A stretch of 49,798 bases of DNA. Source: an uncultured Prevotella sp. Lineage in GTDB: Bacteria; Bacteroidota; Bacteroidia; Bacteroidales; Bacteroidaceae. This document shows, piece after piece, positions 1 through 7,978 of this stretch; the first letter of the stretch is position 1; the number at the start of each line of letters is the position of its first letter. The notes beneath the pieces are model-generated. The model had not been told where the DNA came from. It was given only the letters and a program-made list of their open reading frames with translations, and searched no databases. Made by a program: the position numbers and the translations under genes. The stretch is from contig CAMVQS010000011.1 of the NCBI GenBank assembly GCA_947169685.1, positions 1 through 49,798 of the forward strand. Direction: 5' to 3'.

Positions 1-590
1 TTGTCGACAATATGATTTTCGCCTTCTTCCTCGGCATGTGTTCCTACCTTGCCGTGTCGAAGACCGTGAAGACCTCGCTGGGTCTCGGACTTGCTGTGAC
101 CTTCGTGCTCACTGTTACCGTGCCCGTCAACTATCTGTTGCAAACCAAGGTGCTGGGACCCGACTGTCTCGTTGAGGGTGTTGACCTCAGTTACCTGTCG
201 TTCATCCTCTTCATCGCTGTTATTGCCGGTATGGTGCAGCTGGTGGAGATGACCGTCGAGAAGTACAGTCCCTCGCTCTATGCTGCGCTGGGTATCTTCC
301 TGCCGCTGATTGCCGTGAACTGTGCCATCATGGGTGCTTCGCTGTTCATGCAGCAGCGCATCCTCATGGAGCCCACCAATTCGCAGGCCATCACCTCCAT
401 CTGGGATGCCATCGTCTATGGCTTCGGCTCAGGTTTGGGCTGGACACTGGCCATTGTTGCGATGGGTGCCATTCGTGAGAAGATGCAGTATTCTGATGTG
501 CCCAAACCTCTGCAGGGTCTCGGCATTGTGTTCATCACCGTAGGACTGATGGCTATGGCCATGATGTGTTTCAGCGGACTTAATATTTAA
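1..590 (+). CDS. nqrE: Na+-translocating NADH:quinone reductase subunit E (5' partial)
   Basis: NqrE is an integral membrane subunit of the sodium-pumping NADH:ubiquinone oxidoreductase in the inner membrane. The reading frame is open from base 3, so the gene begins upstream and about 15 N-terminal residues are missing; the first visible residues, VDN then [17 protein letters not shown], match the conserved first helix of the family. Several hydrophobic helices follow, with conserved cysteines in GMCSYL and in [11 protein letters not shown], which in this family are thought to bind an Fe-S cluster. The C-terminal half keeps the [20 protein letters not shown] motif. It ends 6 bases before nqrF, the usual order nqrA-F. 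Confidence 0.96.
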   Translation, partial: VDNMIFAFFLGMCSYLAVSKTVKTSLGLGLAVTFVLTVTVPVNYLLQTKVLGPDCLVEGVDLSYLSFILFIAVIAGMVQLVEMTVEKYSPSLYAALGIFLPLIAVNCAIMGASLFMQQRILMEPTNSQAITSIWDAIVYGFGSGLGWTLAIVAMGAIREKMQYSDVPKPLQGLGIVFITVGLMAMAMMCFSGLNI

Positions 591-596
591 TGAGTT

Positions 597-1865
597 ATGG
601 GAGAGTTTATAGGATATAGTATTGGAGTATTTCTCATTGTTATACTCCTGTTGGTGATTATTCTGTTGGTGGCAAAGAAATATCTTTCGCCCAGCGGAAA
701 CGTGAACATAACAGTAAATGGAGACCGCGTGCTCAACGTGCCACAGGGCAATAACCTCATGGCAACACTCAACGAGAACGGCATCTTTCTGCCTTCTGCC
801 TGTGGTGGTAAGGCCAGCTGCGGACAGTGTAAGGTACAGGTGCTTGAGGGTGGGGGCGAGATTCTTGACTCTGAAAAGCCTCACTTTACCCGTAAGCAGA
901 TCAAGGACCACTGGCGTCTGGGCTGTCAGTGCAAGGTGAAGGGTGACCTCAGCATCCACGTCGATGAATCTATCCTCGGTGTCAAGGAGTACGAGTGTAC
1001 GGTTATCAGCAATAAGAACGTGGCTACGTTCATCAAGGAGTTCAAGGTACAGCTGCCTGCCGGCGAGCACATGGACTTCCTGCCTGGTTCGTATGCCCAG
1101 ATTAAGATTCCAGCCTTCGACTGCATCGACTACGATAAGGACTTCGACAAGTCGCTGATTGGTGACGAGTATCTGCCCTCGTGGGAGAAGTTCGGACTGT
1201 TCCCGCTCAAGTGTAAGAACCCCGAGCCCACCATCCGTGCGTACTCCATGGCCAACTATCCTGCCGAGGGTGACGTCTTCATGCTCACCGTGCGTATCGC
1301 TACGCCTCCGTTCAAGGCCGACAAGAGCGGCTTCATGGAGGTGAACCCGGGTATTGCTTCGTCTTACATCTTCTCGCTGAAACCCGGCGACAAGGTGATT
1401 ATGAGCGGTCCCTTCGGTGACTTCCATCCGCACTTCGACTCGAAGAAGGAGATGATCTGGGTTGGTGGTGGTGCCGGTATGGCTCCGCTGCGTGCTCAGA
1501 TCATGCACATGACGAAGACGCTGCATACCACCGACCGTGAGATGCACTACTTCTATGGCGCACGTGCACTGAACGAGGTGTTCTACCTGGACGACTTCCT
1601 CGGACTGGAGAAGGAGTATCCCAACTTCCATTTCCATCTGGCACTCGACCGTCCCGACCCCGCAGCCGATGCTGCAGGCGTGAAATACACCCCGGGCTTC
1701 GTCCATCAGGTCATGCTCAACACCTACCTGAAGGACCACGAGGCTCCCGAGGACGTGGAGTACTACATGTGCGGCCCTGGCCCCATGTCGAAGGCTGTTG
1801 TCTCTATGCTCGACTCACTCGGCGTCGATCCCGAGAGCATCATGTACGATAACTTTGGAGGATAA
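597..1865 (+). CDS. nqrF: Na+-translocating NADH:quinone reductase subunit F
   Basis: NqrF is the electron-entry subunit of Na+-NQR: it oxidises NADH at FAD and passes electrons through a 2Fe-2S cluster. The 422-residue protein has one N-terminal membrane anchor (about 6-26), then a plant-type ferredoxin domain with cluster cysteines C69, C75, C78 and C110 (CGGKASCGQC). The FAD-binding motif RAYSMANYP is at about 214-222. The NADH-binding module includes GGGAGMAPLR and the terminal CGPGPM...YDNFGG. Length and domain order are normal for the family. It lies 6 bases after nqrE and is the last gene of the complex; a gene of unknown function follows 4 bases later. Confidence 0.97.
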   Translation: MGEFIGYSIGVFLIVILLLVIILLVAKKYLSPSGNVNITVNGDRVLNVPQGNNLMATLNENGIFLPSACGGKASCGQCKVQVLEGGGEILDSEKPHFTRKQIKDHWRLGCQCKVKGDLSIHVDESILGVKEYECTVISNKNVATFIKEFKVQLPAGEHMDFLPGSYAQIKIPAFDCIDYDKDFDKSLIGDEYLPSWEKFGLFPLKCKNPEPTIRAYSMANYPAEGDVFMLTVRIATPPFKADKSGFMEVNPGIASSYIFSLKPGDKVIMSGPFGDFHPHFDSKKEMIWVGGGAGMAPLRAQIMHMTKTLHTTDREMHYFYGARALNEVFYLDDFLGLEKEYPNFHFHLALDRPDPAADAAGVKYTPGFVHQVMLNTYLKDHEAPEDVEYYMCGPGPMSKAVVSMLDSLGVDPESIMYDNFGG

Positions 1866-1869
1866 CCGT

Positions 1870-2493
1870 ATGAGGAGATACGTGAAATCTATATTTTTGC
1901 TGGTCTGCCTGGCATCGTCCGTTCTGATGATGCAGGCACAGACCGCAGAACAGCTGCTGGTGGCTGACGCTTTCCAGTTCAGTGTGCGTACTGACTATAC
2001 GGCTGACGGTCTGAATGCCATGTCACGTCTCTACGAGTCACGTTTCGGCATCGAGGGATGGGACAATCACATGGCCCTGGCTTTGGTGCTTACTAGCGAC
2101 ATCGAGCAGGCTGCCACACTGGGACAGACCTACAAGGCTACGGTGGAGTCATCTGCTGCCGCTACACCTGCCAAGCCTGTCATCTACATGCTTACGCAGG
2201 AGGGCTATCAGAATGTGACGTTCTTCAGTGGCGACATGCAGTATGCCTACGTGCTTTACTTTGCACCTGAGACTCAGCGCTCGTGGCTGCTCGTCAGCAG
2301 GGTAGGCGGTGGTACCATTCAACCGCTCTATCAGCTGTCCAACGATGTCACTCTGCTGCGTGAGGACTTGCAGACGGACACAGTTACCGACCATGCCACC
2401 AGTAATCTGCGTGCCAATGTAGATGCTTTTGTCAGTCTGCAGGGACGCCTGGCTTCCGGTCAGTATCACGGCATAAATTACATTGAGAAGTAA
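1870..2493 (+). CDS. secreted protein of unknown function
   Basis: I do not recognise this 207-residue protein. The frame is open from 1798, but that start lies inside nqrF; ATG 1870 gives a clear signal peptide (basic MRRYVK, hydrophobic core, cleavage near MQAQ-T) and is preceded by GGAGG within the end of nqrF. The mature part is mixed alpha/beta with no obvious motif and no cysteines after the signal. It starts 4 bases after nqrF and ends 7 bases before a lipoprotein gene, so it is probably co-transcribed with the nqr operon. A periplasmic or surface location is inferred from the signal peptide only. Confidence 0.75.
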   Translation: MRRYVKSIFLLVCLASSVLMMQAQTAEQLLVADAFQFSVRTDYTADGLNAMSRLYESRFGIEGWDNHMALALVLTSDIEQAATLGQTYKATVESSAAATPAKPVIYMLTQEGYQNVTFFSGDMQYAYVLYFAPETQRSWLLVSRVGGGTIQPLYQLSNDVTLLREDLQTDTVTDHATSNLRANVDAFVSLQGRLASGQYHGINYIEK

Positions 2494-2500
2494 ATCCTTC

Positions 2501-3421
2501 ATGAAGAAACTGCTCTATCTCACCATTGCCGTGGCATTGCTGACGGCCTGTGGAAAAACGTACGAAGAAGAGAAACGCGAACGGCAGGAGATGAAAGTCC
2601 AGCTGGCTCGTGAGGACTCCGCTGCCCTGAAGATTGCCGTCCTTCCTACGCTTGACTGCCTGCCGGTCTATGTGGCAAAGGAGCTCGATCTCTTTGATAC
2701 AACAGTCGTTGACGTGCGTCTGAAGCCCTTTACGGCACAGATGGACTGCGATACTGCGCTGATGGGTAAGTCGGCCGAAGGAACCGTCACCGACTTGGTA
2801 CGCATGCAGCAACTCGTCAAGAAAGGTGCCAAGATACACTACGTGGCACAGACAGGCGCCTACTGGATGCTTTTCACCAACCGTAATGCACGTATCAGTC
2901 AGCTGAAGCACCTCGAGGACAAGATGGTGGCTATGACGCGCTATTCGGTGACCGACATGCTCACTGACCGTGCTGTCGATAGTGCGAAGGTGAAGTCGGA
3001 GTTCGTCTTCCGCATACAGGTCAACGACATCAATGTGCGTATGCAGATGCTGAATAACAACATCATGGATGCGCTCTGGCTGACCGAGCCGCAGGCAACG
3101 ATGGCACGGCTGCGCAAGAATCCCGTCCTCATGGATTCGCGCAAGGTCGGAATGAACTACGGCGTTTTGGCATTCAATCAGCAGAAAATGAGGACCTACG
3201 AGCGCAAACAGCAGCTGGCAGCCTTCGTAAAAGGCTATGACGCCGCTTGCGACTCTATCAACAAATACGGTGTGGCACACTATCGTGACCTCGTTGCCCG
3301 CTATTGCGATGTCAAGCCCGAGGTCGTCGATTCGTTGCCCAAGGACATCAAGTTCGTCCATGCACGAGGCCCCTTGCAGAAAGATATCGACAAGGTAGAT
3401 GCATGGTTAAAGAACCACTGA
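2501..3421 (+). CDS. substrate-binding lipoprotein (NMT1/SsuA-like)
   Basis: The 306-residue product starts at ATG 2501 (MKKLLYL) rather than at the upstream in-frame alternative, because this start gives a lipoprotein signal with lipobox LLTAC. The mature part resembles periplasmic-binding proteins of ABC importers of the NMT1/SsuA type: an opening beta strand (LKIAVLPTLDCLPVYVAKELDLF), a central region (GAKIHYVAQTGAYWMLFTN), then LKHLEDKMVAMTRYSVTDML and NIMDALWLTEPQ typical of the second lobe. The substrate cannot be told. No permease or ATPase gene adjoins it; it follows the nqr genes by read-through. A role as a stand-alone binding protein is possible. Convergent with exonuclease III, 14 bases apart. 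Confidence 0.78.
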   Translation: MKKLLYLTIAVALLTACGKTYEEEKRERQEMKVQLAREDSAALKIAVLPTLDCLPVYVAKELDLFDTTVVDVRLKPFTAQMDCDTALMGKSAEGTVTDLVRMQQLVKKGAKIHYVAQTGAYWMLFTNRNARISQLKHLEDKMVAMTRYSVTDMLTDRAVDSAKVKSEFVFRIQVNDINVRMQMLNNNIMDALWLTEPQATMARLRKNPVLMDSRKVGMNYGVLAFNQQKMRTYERKQQLAAFVKGYDAACDSINKYGVAHYRDLVARYCDVKPEVVDSLPKDIKFVHARGPLQKDIDKVDAWLKNH

Positions 3422-3435
3422 TTATTTTCCCTCTG

Positions 3436-4185
3436 TTATTTTAACGTCAGTTCCACGGGACAATGGTCGCTTCCAAGAATATCGGTATGGATGCGGGCAT
3501 TGTCTATGGACGGACGTAGGCGGTTGGAAACCACGAAGTAGTCAATGCGCCAACCGGCATTCTTCTGTCGCGCCTGGAAACGGTACGACCACCAGGAATA
3601 CGTGACCTGCTCGGGGTAGAGCCAGCGGAACGTGTCCGTAAATCCACTGTTGAGGAGAGTGGTGAACTTCTCGCGCTCCTCATCGGTGAAGCCGGCATTA
3701 CGACGGTTGCTCTTGGGGTTCTTCAGGTCAATCTCCTCGTGTGCCACGTTCATGTCACCGCAGACGATGACAGGCTTCTTCTGGTCCAACGCCAGCAGAT
3801 ACTCGCGGAAGTCGTCTTCCCACTGCATGCGGTAGTCCAGGCGGCGCAGCTCGTCCTGAGAGTTGGGCGTATAGACCGTGACGAGGAAGAAGTCGGGCAT
3901 CTCCAGGGTGATGACACGCCCCTCGTGATCGTGTTCGTCAATGCCCAGCCCGTAGGTCACGTTCAAAGGCTCATGGCGCGTAAAAATAGACGTACCGGAA
4001 TACCCCTTTTTATCGGCGTAGTTCCAGTACGACTTGTATCCATCGAACGTCAGGTCGAGTTGCCCTTCCTGCATCTTGGTTTCCTGCAGGCAGAAGAAGT
4101 CGGCATCCAGCTGTCTGAAGATGTCGCTGAAGCCCTTTCCCTCACAGGCTCTCAGTCCGTTGACGTTCCAAGATATGAATTTCAT
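3436..4185 (-). CDS. xth: exodeoxyribonuclease III (AP endonuclease family)
   Basis: This 249-residue Mg-dependent DNA repair nuclease of the exonuclease III/APE1 family cleaves at abasic sites and has 3' phosphatase/exonuclease activity. Visible motifs are the opening [14 protein letters not shown], the metal ligand glutamate E35 in [16 protein letters not shown], the GDMNVAH block, WRIDYFVVS, and the catalytic GSDHCPVEL near the C terminus. Length is typical. Its ATG directly follows the stop codon of the upstream lipoprotein gene (TAA then ATG), so the two are expressed from the promoter at 4659-4666. The pairing with a lipoprotein has no obvious functional logic. Confidence 0.95.
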   Translation of the reverse strand: MKFISWNVNGLRACEGKGFSDIFRQLDADFFCLQETKMQEGQLDLTFDGYKSYWNYADKKGYSGTSIFTRHEPLNVTYGLGIDEHDHEGRVITLEMPDFFLVTVYTPNSQDELRRLDYRMQWEDDFREYLLALDQKKPVIVCGDMNVAHEEIDLKNPKSNRRNAGFTDEEREKFTTLLNSGFTDTFRWLYPEQVTYSWWSYRFQARQKNAGWRIDYFVVSNRLRPSIDNARIHTDILGSDHCPVELTLK

Positions 4186-4614
4186 TTAAATGTCTTCGGG
4201 AAGTCCCAGTTCCTTGGCTACGCTCTTAGCCCATTCTTCGTCCTCAATGACTTTCTTACCGTTCTCAGTAGCTTTAGCAGCCTCCTCAAACTCGTTCATC
4301 AGCTTCTCGAAATCGGGATACTTGTTCTGGATGTCAGCCAGCTTAGTCATAGCCTCAGCAACCTTGGCAGCATCAGCTTCCTCACCCTCTGCAGGCTGAA
4401 CGCTCTTCATGAGCTCGCTTACTTCCACCATCATGGGCTTAGCAGCCAGCATCATCTGCTTCATGGCGTCCTTCCACTCGTCAACGCTCCAGTTTGCACC
4501 GTCAGTCTTTGCCTTAGCTACGACGTCTGCAAGGCTAGCGCCACTCTCTTTCGAACACGATGCCAGACCGAGGCACATCACCAGGGCCAACATTCCAACT
4601 AATACTTTCTTCAT
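4186..4614 (-). CDS. small lipoprotein, mostly helical, unknown function
   Basis: This 142-residue protein has a lipoprotein signal peptide ending in the lipobox LASC (Cys20). The mature part is rich in Lys, Glu, Ala and Met, looks almost entirely alpha-helical, and has no family motif I recognise. It is the first gene after the TACTTTTG promoter element at 4659-4666 and abuts xth without a gap. An envelope location is inferred from the lipobox. Confidence 0.82.
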   Translation of the reverse strand: MKKVLVGMLALVMCLGLASCSKESGASLADVVAKAKTDGANWSVDEWKDAMKQMMLAAKPMMVEVSELMKSVQPAEGEEADAAKVAEAMTKLADIQNKYPDFEKLMNEFEEAAKATENGKKVIEDEEWAKSVAKELGLPEDI

Positions 4615-4658
4615 AAAAAATAATGGTTTTTAGTTTGACTAAATAATGTTTATCGGGG

Positions 4659-4666
4659 CAAAAGTA
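4659..4666 (-). promoter_or_regulatory. -7 promoter element for lipoprotein-xth
   Basis: On the minus strand the sequence reads TACTTTTG, matching the Bacteroidetes -7 consensus TAnnTTTG. It lies 44 bases upstream of the lipoprotein start codon. Confidence 0.75.
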
Positions 4667-4719
4667 CACTTTTTTCTTGAATTATGCAAGGAAAAGGATG
4701 TTTTTTTCTTTTCCGCCCA

Positions 4720-4750
4720 CAAAAAAGGCGCACTCTCGTGGAGTACGCCT
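4720..4750 (-). terminator. intrinsic terminator after ribH
   Basis: On the minus strand AGGCGTACTC, a 5-base loop and GAGTGCGCCT form a 10-bp stem with one mismatch, followed by a run of T. It lies about 25 bases past the ribH stop codon. Confidence 0.72.
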
Positions 4751-4775
4751 CGTTGTGAAATCTTATCCTGTGTTA

Positions 4776-5252
4776 TTAGAACTTTGCCATTTTAATTGCG
4801 TCAACAGCACATTCATCGCCCTTATTGCCCAAGCGTCCGCCTGCGCGGTCCTTGGCCTGCTGCAGGTCGTTGGTGGTCAGCAATCCGTAGATGACGGGAA
4901 TGTTGCCCGTGGCGTTCAGGCGTGCTATGCCCTGGGTGACTCCCTGACAGATATAGTCGAAGTGGGGGGTCTCACCGCGAATGACACAGCCCAGTACGAT
5001 AATGGCATCGTAGCCGTCGTTGAGTGACATCTGGTGGGCTCCGTAGATGAGCTCGAACGAGCCGGGTACGGTCTTCACGTGGATGTTCTCAGGCAGGGCG
5101 CCGTGCTTCTCGAGCGTACTGACGGCTCCTTCAAGCAGTGCTCCCGTAATCTCGGGGTTCCACTCTGCCACCACAATGCCGAAACACATGTTCGAGGCAT
5201 CGGGGACCTTGCTAAAGTCGTAATCGCTGAGGTTATGGAGTGCTGTTGCCAT
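4776..5252 (-). CDS. ribH: 6,7-dimethyl-8-ribityllumazine synthase
   Basis: RibH condenses 5-amino-6-ribitylaminouracil with dihydroxybutanone phosphate, the penultimate step of riboflavin synthesis. The 158-residue protein has the family blocks in order: [42 protein letters not shown] with the catalytic His97, and [15 protein letters not shown], then a C-terminal ...[11 protein letters not shown]. Length fits the icosahedral/pentameric enzyme. It starts 3 bases after the membrane TPR gene, with which it shares a promoter, and is followed by a hairpin terminator. No FMN riboswitch is visible upstream. Confidence 0.96.
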   Translation of the reverse strand: MATALHNLSDYDFSKVPDASNMCFGIVVAEWNPEITGALLEGAVSTLEKHGALPENIHVKTVPGSFELIYGAHQMSLNDGYDAIIVLGCVIRGETPHFDYICQGVTQGIARLNATGNIPVIYGLLTTNDLQQAKDRAGGRLGNKGDECAVDAIKMAKF

Positions 5253-5255
5253 CTC

Positions 5256-5933
5256 TTATTTTGCGCTTGCGCGTTCGATGTAAGCGTCAATGTTCTGGTA
5301 CTGCATAGAGTTGAAGTACTTGTCCTTCACCTCCTGGTACAGCTCGAGTGCCTCAGCCTTCTTACCCTGGCTCTCGAGAATTTCGCCGGCCTGGATCAGG
5401 AAGGTGGGTGACAGGGAGTTGTTGTCGGCACGCTTAGCAGCATTCTTCAGGTGCTTGACAGCCTCGTCGAGCTTGTTCAGGTGAGCATAGGCGTTACCCA
5501 GTGCACCTTCAGCAGCAGGAGAAACCATCTCGTCGCCCTGATCCTTGTACTTCTCCAGATACTCTACAGCCTCTGCCCACTTGCCCTGCTGAGCGTATGC
5601 CAGTCCGGTGTAGAGGTTTGCGAGGTTCGCATTTTGTCCGCTGTACTCCTCAGCGAGCTTGGCAAAGCCAGCGAAGCCGGTGCTGTCGCCCTGCAGTGCC
5701 TGCTGCATCTGGTCGTTGGCGAAGTAGGTCTGACCCTTGGCCAGTACCTCCTGTCCCTTCACGCGGTTGGGGGTGATGACGAACATGTCAATGATAATCC
5801 ACAGGGCGATGATGGCTACGATAGCAATGACACCGCCAATGATTGCCTTCTTGTATTTCAGGAAGAAGGTCTCTGATTTGCTCAACGCATTCTCTGTATT
5901 CTGTGCGTTGTTTTTTACGTTTTTGTCTGCCAT
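5256..5933 (-). CDS. membrane-anchored tetratricopeptide repeat protein
   Basis: The 225-residue protein has a short cytoplasmic N terminus, one transmembrane helix at about 31-52 (AIIGGVIAIVAIIALWIII), and a periplasmic helical domain with TPR-like repeats (LYTGLAYAQQGKWAEAVEYL; ALGNAYAHLNKLDEAVKHL; AEALELYQEVKDKY). The layout resembles YfgM-type anchored TPR proteins that act as scaffolds or chaperone adaptors, but that function is not established here. It is the first gene of a two-gene unit with ribH, behind the promoter at 5973-5980, and is divergent from recF. Confidence 0.85.
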   Translation of the reverse strand: MADKNVKNNAQNTENALSKSETFFLKYKKAIIGGVIAIVAIIALWIIIDMFVITPNRVKGQEVLAKGQTYFANDQMQQALQGDSTGFAGFAKLAEEYSGQNANLANLYTGLAYAQQGKWAEAVEYLEKYKDQGDEMVSPAAEGALGNAYAHLNKLDEAVKHLKNAAKRADNNSLSPTFLIQAGEILESQGKKAEALELYQEVKDKYFNSMQYQNIDAYIERASAK

Positions 5934-5972
5934 TATAATGTTTATTTTTATATGCTTTTAAAAAATGCGTGG

Positions 5973-5980
5973 CAAAATTA
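5973..5980 (-). promoter_or_regulatory. -7 promoter element for TPR-ribH
   Basis: The minus strand reads TAATTTTG, matching TAnnTTTG, 39 bases upstream of the TPR gene start. Confidence 0.7.
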
Positions 5981-6020
5981 CTCAATTTATTGGAGATATT
6001 GAAATTTATTTCCGACTTTT

Positions 6021-6052
6021 TTTGTTTTACGGTGATATTTTCAGTATTTTTG
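6021..6052 (+). promoter_or_regulatory. promoter for recF
   Basis: TTTG at 6021-6024 (-33) and TATTTTTG at 6045-6052 (-7) are separated by 20 bases, the Bacteroidetes arrangement. The recF start codon follows 31 bases later. Confidence 0.78.
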
Positions 6053-6083
6053 CATCGAAATTGTTTAAGTTGATGCCACAAAG

Positions 6084-7175
6084 ATGATTTTACGACGCTT
6101 ATCGATTCTGAACTACAAGAATATAGCGGAGGCCACGCTCGACCTGTCGCCGAAGATGAATTGTTTCATCGGACACAACGGTGTGGGCAAGACGAACGTG
6201 CTGGATGCTATCTATTATTTGTCGTTCTGTCGCAGTCAGCAGAATCCTGTTGACTCGCAGGTGATGCGTCATGATGCCGACTTCTTTATGCTGGAAGGTG
6301 AATATGATGAGGATGTCATCATTCACGCCGGCATGAAGCGTGGTACGAAAAAACACTTCAAGCGCAACAAGAAGGAGTACAAACGGCTTTCGGAGCACAT
6401 CGGACTGATTCCGCTGGTGGTGGTGTCACCGGGTGACACGCTGCTCATTGAGGGTGGCAGCGAGGAGCGCCGTCGGCTGATGGACATGGTCATCGCACAG
6501 TATGACCACAGTTACATGGAGGCGCTGACTCGCTACAACAAGGCGCTGCTGCAACGTAACACGCTGCTGAAGATGGAGGACCGCGAGCCCGACCCGGAGG
6601 TTATGGACATCCTGGAGGAGCAGATGGCCGAGGAAGGTGAGCAGATCTACAGAAAGCGTGCGGCCTTCGTGGAGGAACTGGTGCCTGTCTTCCAGTATTA
6701 TTATCAGGAGATTTCACAAAATCGTGAGCAGGTGGGGTTGACGTATGTGTCTCACTGTCAGCGCGGACCGCTGTTGGACGTTATCCGTCGGGACCGTATG
6801 AAAGACCGTGCCGTGGGCTATTCGCTGCATGGTGTGCATCGTGACGACTTGGAGTTTACGTTGTCCGGCCACCAGATGAAGCGCGAGGGCTCACAGGGAC
6901 AGAACAAGACGTATGTCATTGCCCTGAAGCTGGCGCAGTTTGAGTTTCTGAAGCGTACCTCGTCGCGTACCACGCCTTTACTGCTGTTGGACGACATCTT
7001 CGACAAGCTGGATGCCGACCGTGTGGAACAGATCGTAAAACTGGTGTCGGGCAATGACTTCGGACAGATATTCATTACTGACACGAACCGTGAGCATCTG
7101 GATCAGATTCTGCAGAGCAGCTCGTTCGACTATAAACTGTTTTACGTGGAGAAAGGAGTGGTAAGCGATGTTTAA
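6084..7175 (+). CDS. recF: DNA replication and repair protein RecF
   Basis: RecF is an SMC-like ABC ATPase that helps load RecA at single-strand gaps via RecOR. The 363-residue protein shows the opening LRRLSILNYKNI, Walker A at about residues 30-38 (GHNGVGKTN), the RecF signature FCRSQQNPVDSQ and GSEERRRLMDMVIAQYD, the ABC signature region SQGQNKTYVIALKLAQ, and Walker B LLLLDDIFDKLD, followed by IFITDTNREHL. Length is normal. It overlaps the downstream DUF721 gene by 8 bases, an arrangement common in Bacteroidetes. Confidence 0.96.
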   Translation: MILRRLSILNYKNIAEATLDLSPKMNCFIGHNGVGKTNVLDAIYYLSFCRSQQNPVDSQVMRHDADFFMLEGEYDEDVIIHAGMKRGTKKHFKRNKKEYKRLSEHIGLIPLVVVSPGDTLLIEGGSEERRRLMDMVIAQYDHSYMEALTRYNKALLQRNTLLKMEDREPDPEVMDILEEQMAEEGEQIYRKRAAFVEELVPVFQYYYQEISQNREQVGLTYVSHCQRGPLLDVIRRDRMKDRAVGYSLHGVHRDDLEFTLSGHQMKREGSQGQNKTYVIALKLAQFEFLKRTSSRTTPLLLLDDIFDKLDADRVEQIVKLVSGNDFGQIFITDTNREHLDQILQSSSFDYKLFYVEKGVVSDV

Positions 7176-7458
7176 GCGTGACGTCAAGGAGCTGCATGAG
7201 CTCATCATGCGTAACCTCAGGGCGCAGGGACTGGAGACTCCGCTGCTGCAGAAACGGCTCATTGAGGCGTGGCCTGTGGTGGCTGGACCTACCGTCATGC
7301 GTTACACGCAGGAGACGGTCATCCGTAACCAGACGCTTTATGTCCGCCTGTCGAGTCCAGCCCTACGTGCGGAACTCAGCATGTGTCGTCAGAAACTGGT
7401 GAAGAAGCTGAATGACTATGTGCAGAGTCAGGTGATAGCCGATATCCGTTTCAACTGA
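7168..7458 (+). CDS. DUF721 (DciA-like) protein
   Basis: The 96-residue protein belongs to the DUF721 family, whose DciA members help load the replicative helicase. Visible features are an N-terminal helix (VKELHELIMRNLRAQGLETPLLQKRLIEAWPVV), then AGPTVMRYTQETVIRNQTLYVRLSSPALRAELS, the KH-like core typical of the family. It overlaps recF by 8 bases, supporting a shared role in replication or repair. Its 3' end overlaps the convergent 5-formyl-THF cyclo-ligase gene by 8 bases. Family assignment is by motif recall; helicase loading is known only for some relatives. Confidence 0.85.
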   Translation: MFKRDVKELHELIMRNLRAQGLETPLLQKRLIEAWPVVAGPTVMRYTQETVIRNQTLYVRLSSPALRAELSMCRQKLVKKLNDYVQSQVIADIRFN

Positions 7459-7978
7459 TAACCACGTCCATGCGGATGTCGTTATCCTCGGCCGGTACTT
7501 CATCGGTCAGTTGAAAGGGAAAGCAAAGTCCGATTTTATATATATTAGGTACGCGCGACAAGAAACGGTCGTAATAGCCGCGTCCGCGTCCTAGTCGGTT
7601 TCCCTGTCGGTCGAAGGCTATGCCAGGAATAACTGCCACGTCAATCTGCTGGTAGTCGGTGAACTGTTGGCCGCAGGGCTCCATGATGCCGAAGGCTCCT
7701 GCCCGCAGGTCTTCGGCACCCTGATAGTAGCGTATTTCCATGTTTTCGTCATCAATGACACGAGGCAGTAGCACGGTTTTGTCGTTTAATGCCGTAAGCA
7801 GGTCATGGGTATCCACCTCGTCGGGAAGGGCGTAATAGAGCAGGACGGTTTGTGCCTGCTGGAAGTGCGGCTCCTGTTTGAGGCGGGCAATGATGTCAAG
7901 CGACCATTCCTCCAGCTGTTGCCGGGAGAATGCCTGCTTGCGCTGACGGATCAGATGTCTGAGCTCAGCCTTATGCAT
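7451..7978 (-). CDS. 5-formyltetrahydrofolate cyclo-ligase
   Basis: This enzyme converts 5-formyl-THF to 5,10-methenyl-THF using ATP, rescuing folate into one-carbon metabolism. The 175-residue protein has LRHLIRQRKQAFS at the N terminus, a central VLLYYALPDEVDTHDLL and KTVLLPRV, and the diagnostic VIPGIAFDRQGNRLGRGRGYYDRFL, followed by KIGLCFPFQL. Length is in the usual range. It overlaps the upstream S41 protease gene by 8 bases and is the last gene of a four-gene minus-strand unit. Confidence 0.94.
   Translation of the reverse strand: MHKAELRHLIRQRKQAFSRQQLEEWSLDIIARLKQEPHFQQAQTVLLYYALPDEVDTHDLLTALNDKTVLLPRVIDDENMEIRYYQGAEDLRAGAFGIMEPCGQQFTDYQQIDVAVIPGIAFDRQGNRLGRGRGYYDRFLSRVPNIYKIGLCFPFQLTDEVPAEDNDIRMDVVIS

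Noticed and set aside
429..1739. Long antisense frame of 436 codons opposite nqrE and nqrF
   Set aside because: It lies opposite two well-recognised genes, has no family motif, and is explained by their codon bias.
2432..3361. Antisense frame of 309 codons opposite the substrate-binding lipoprotein
   Set aside because: Shadow of a real gene with signal peptide and family resemblance on the plus strand.
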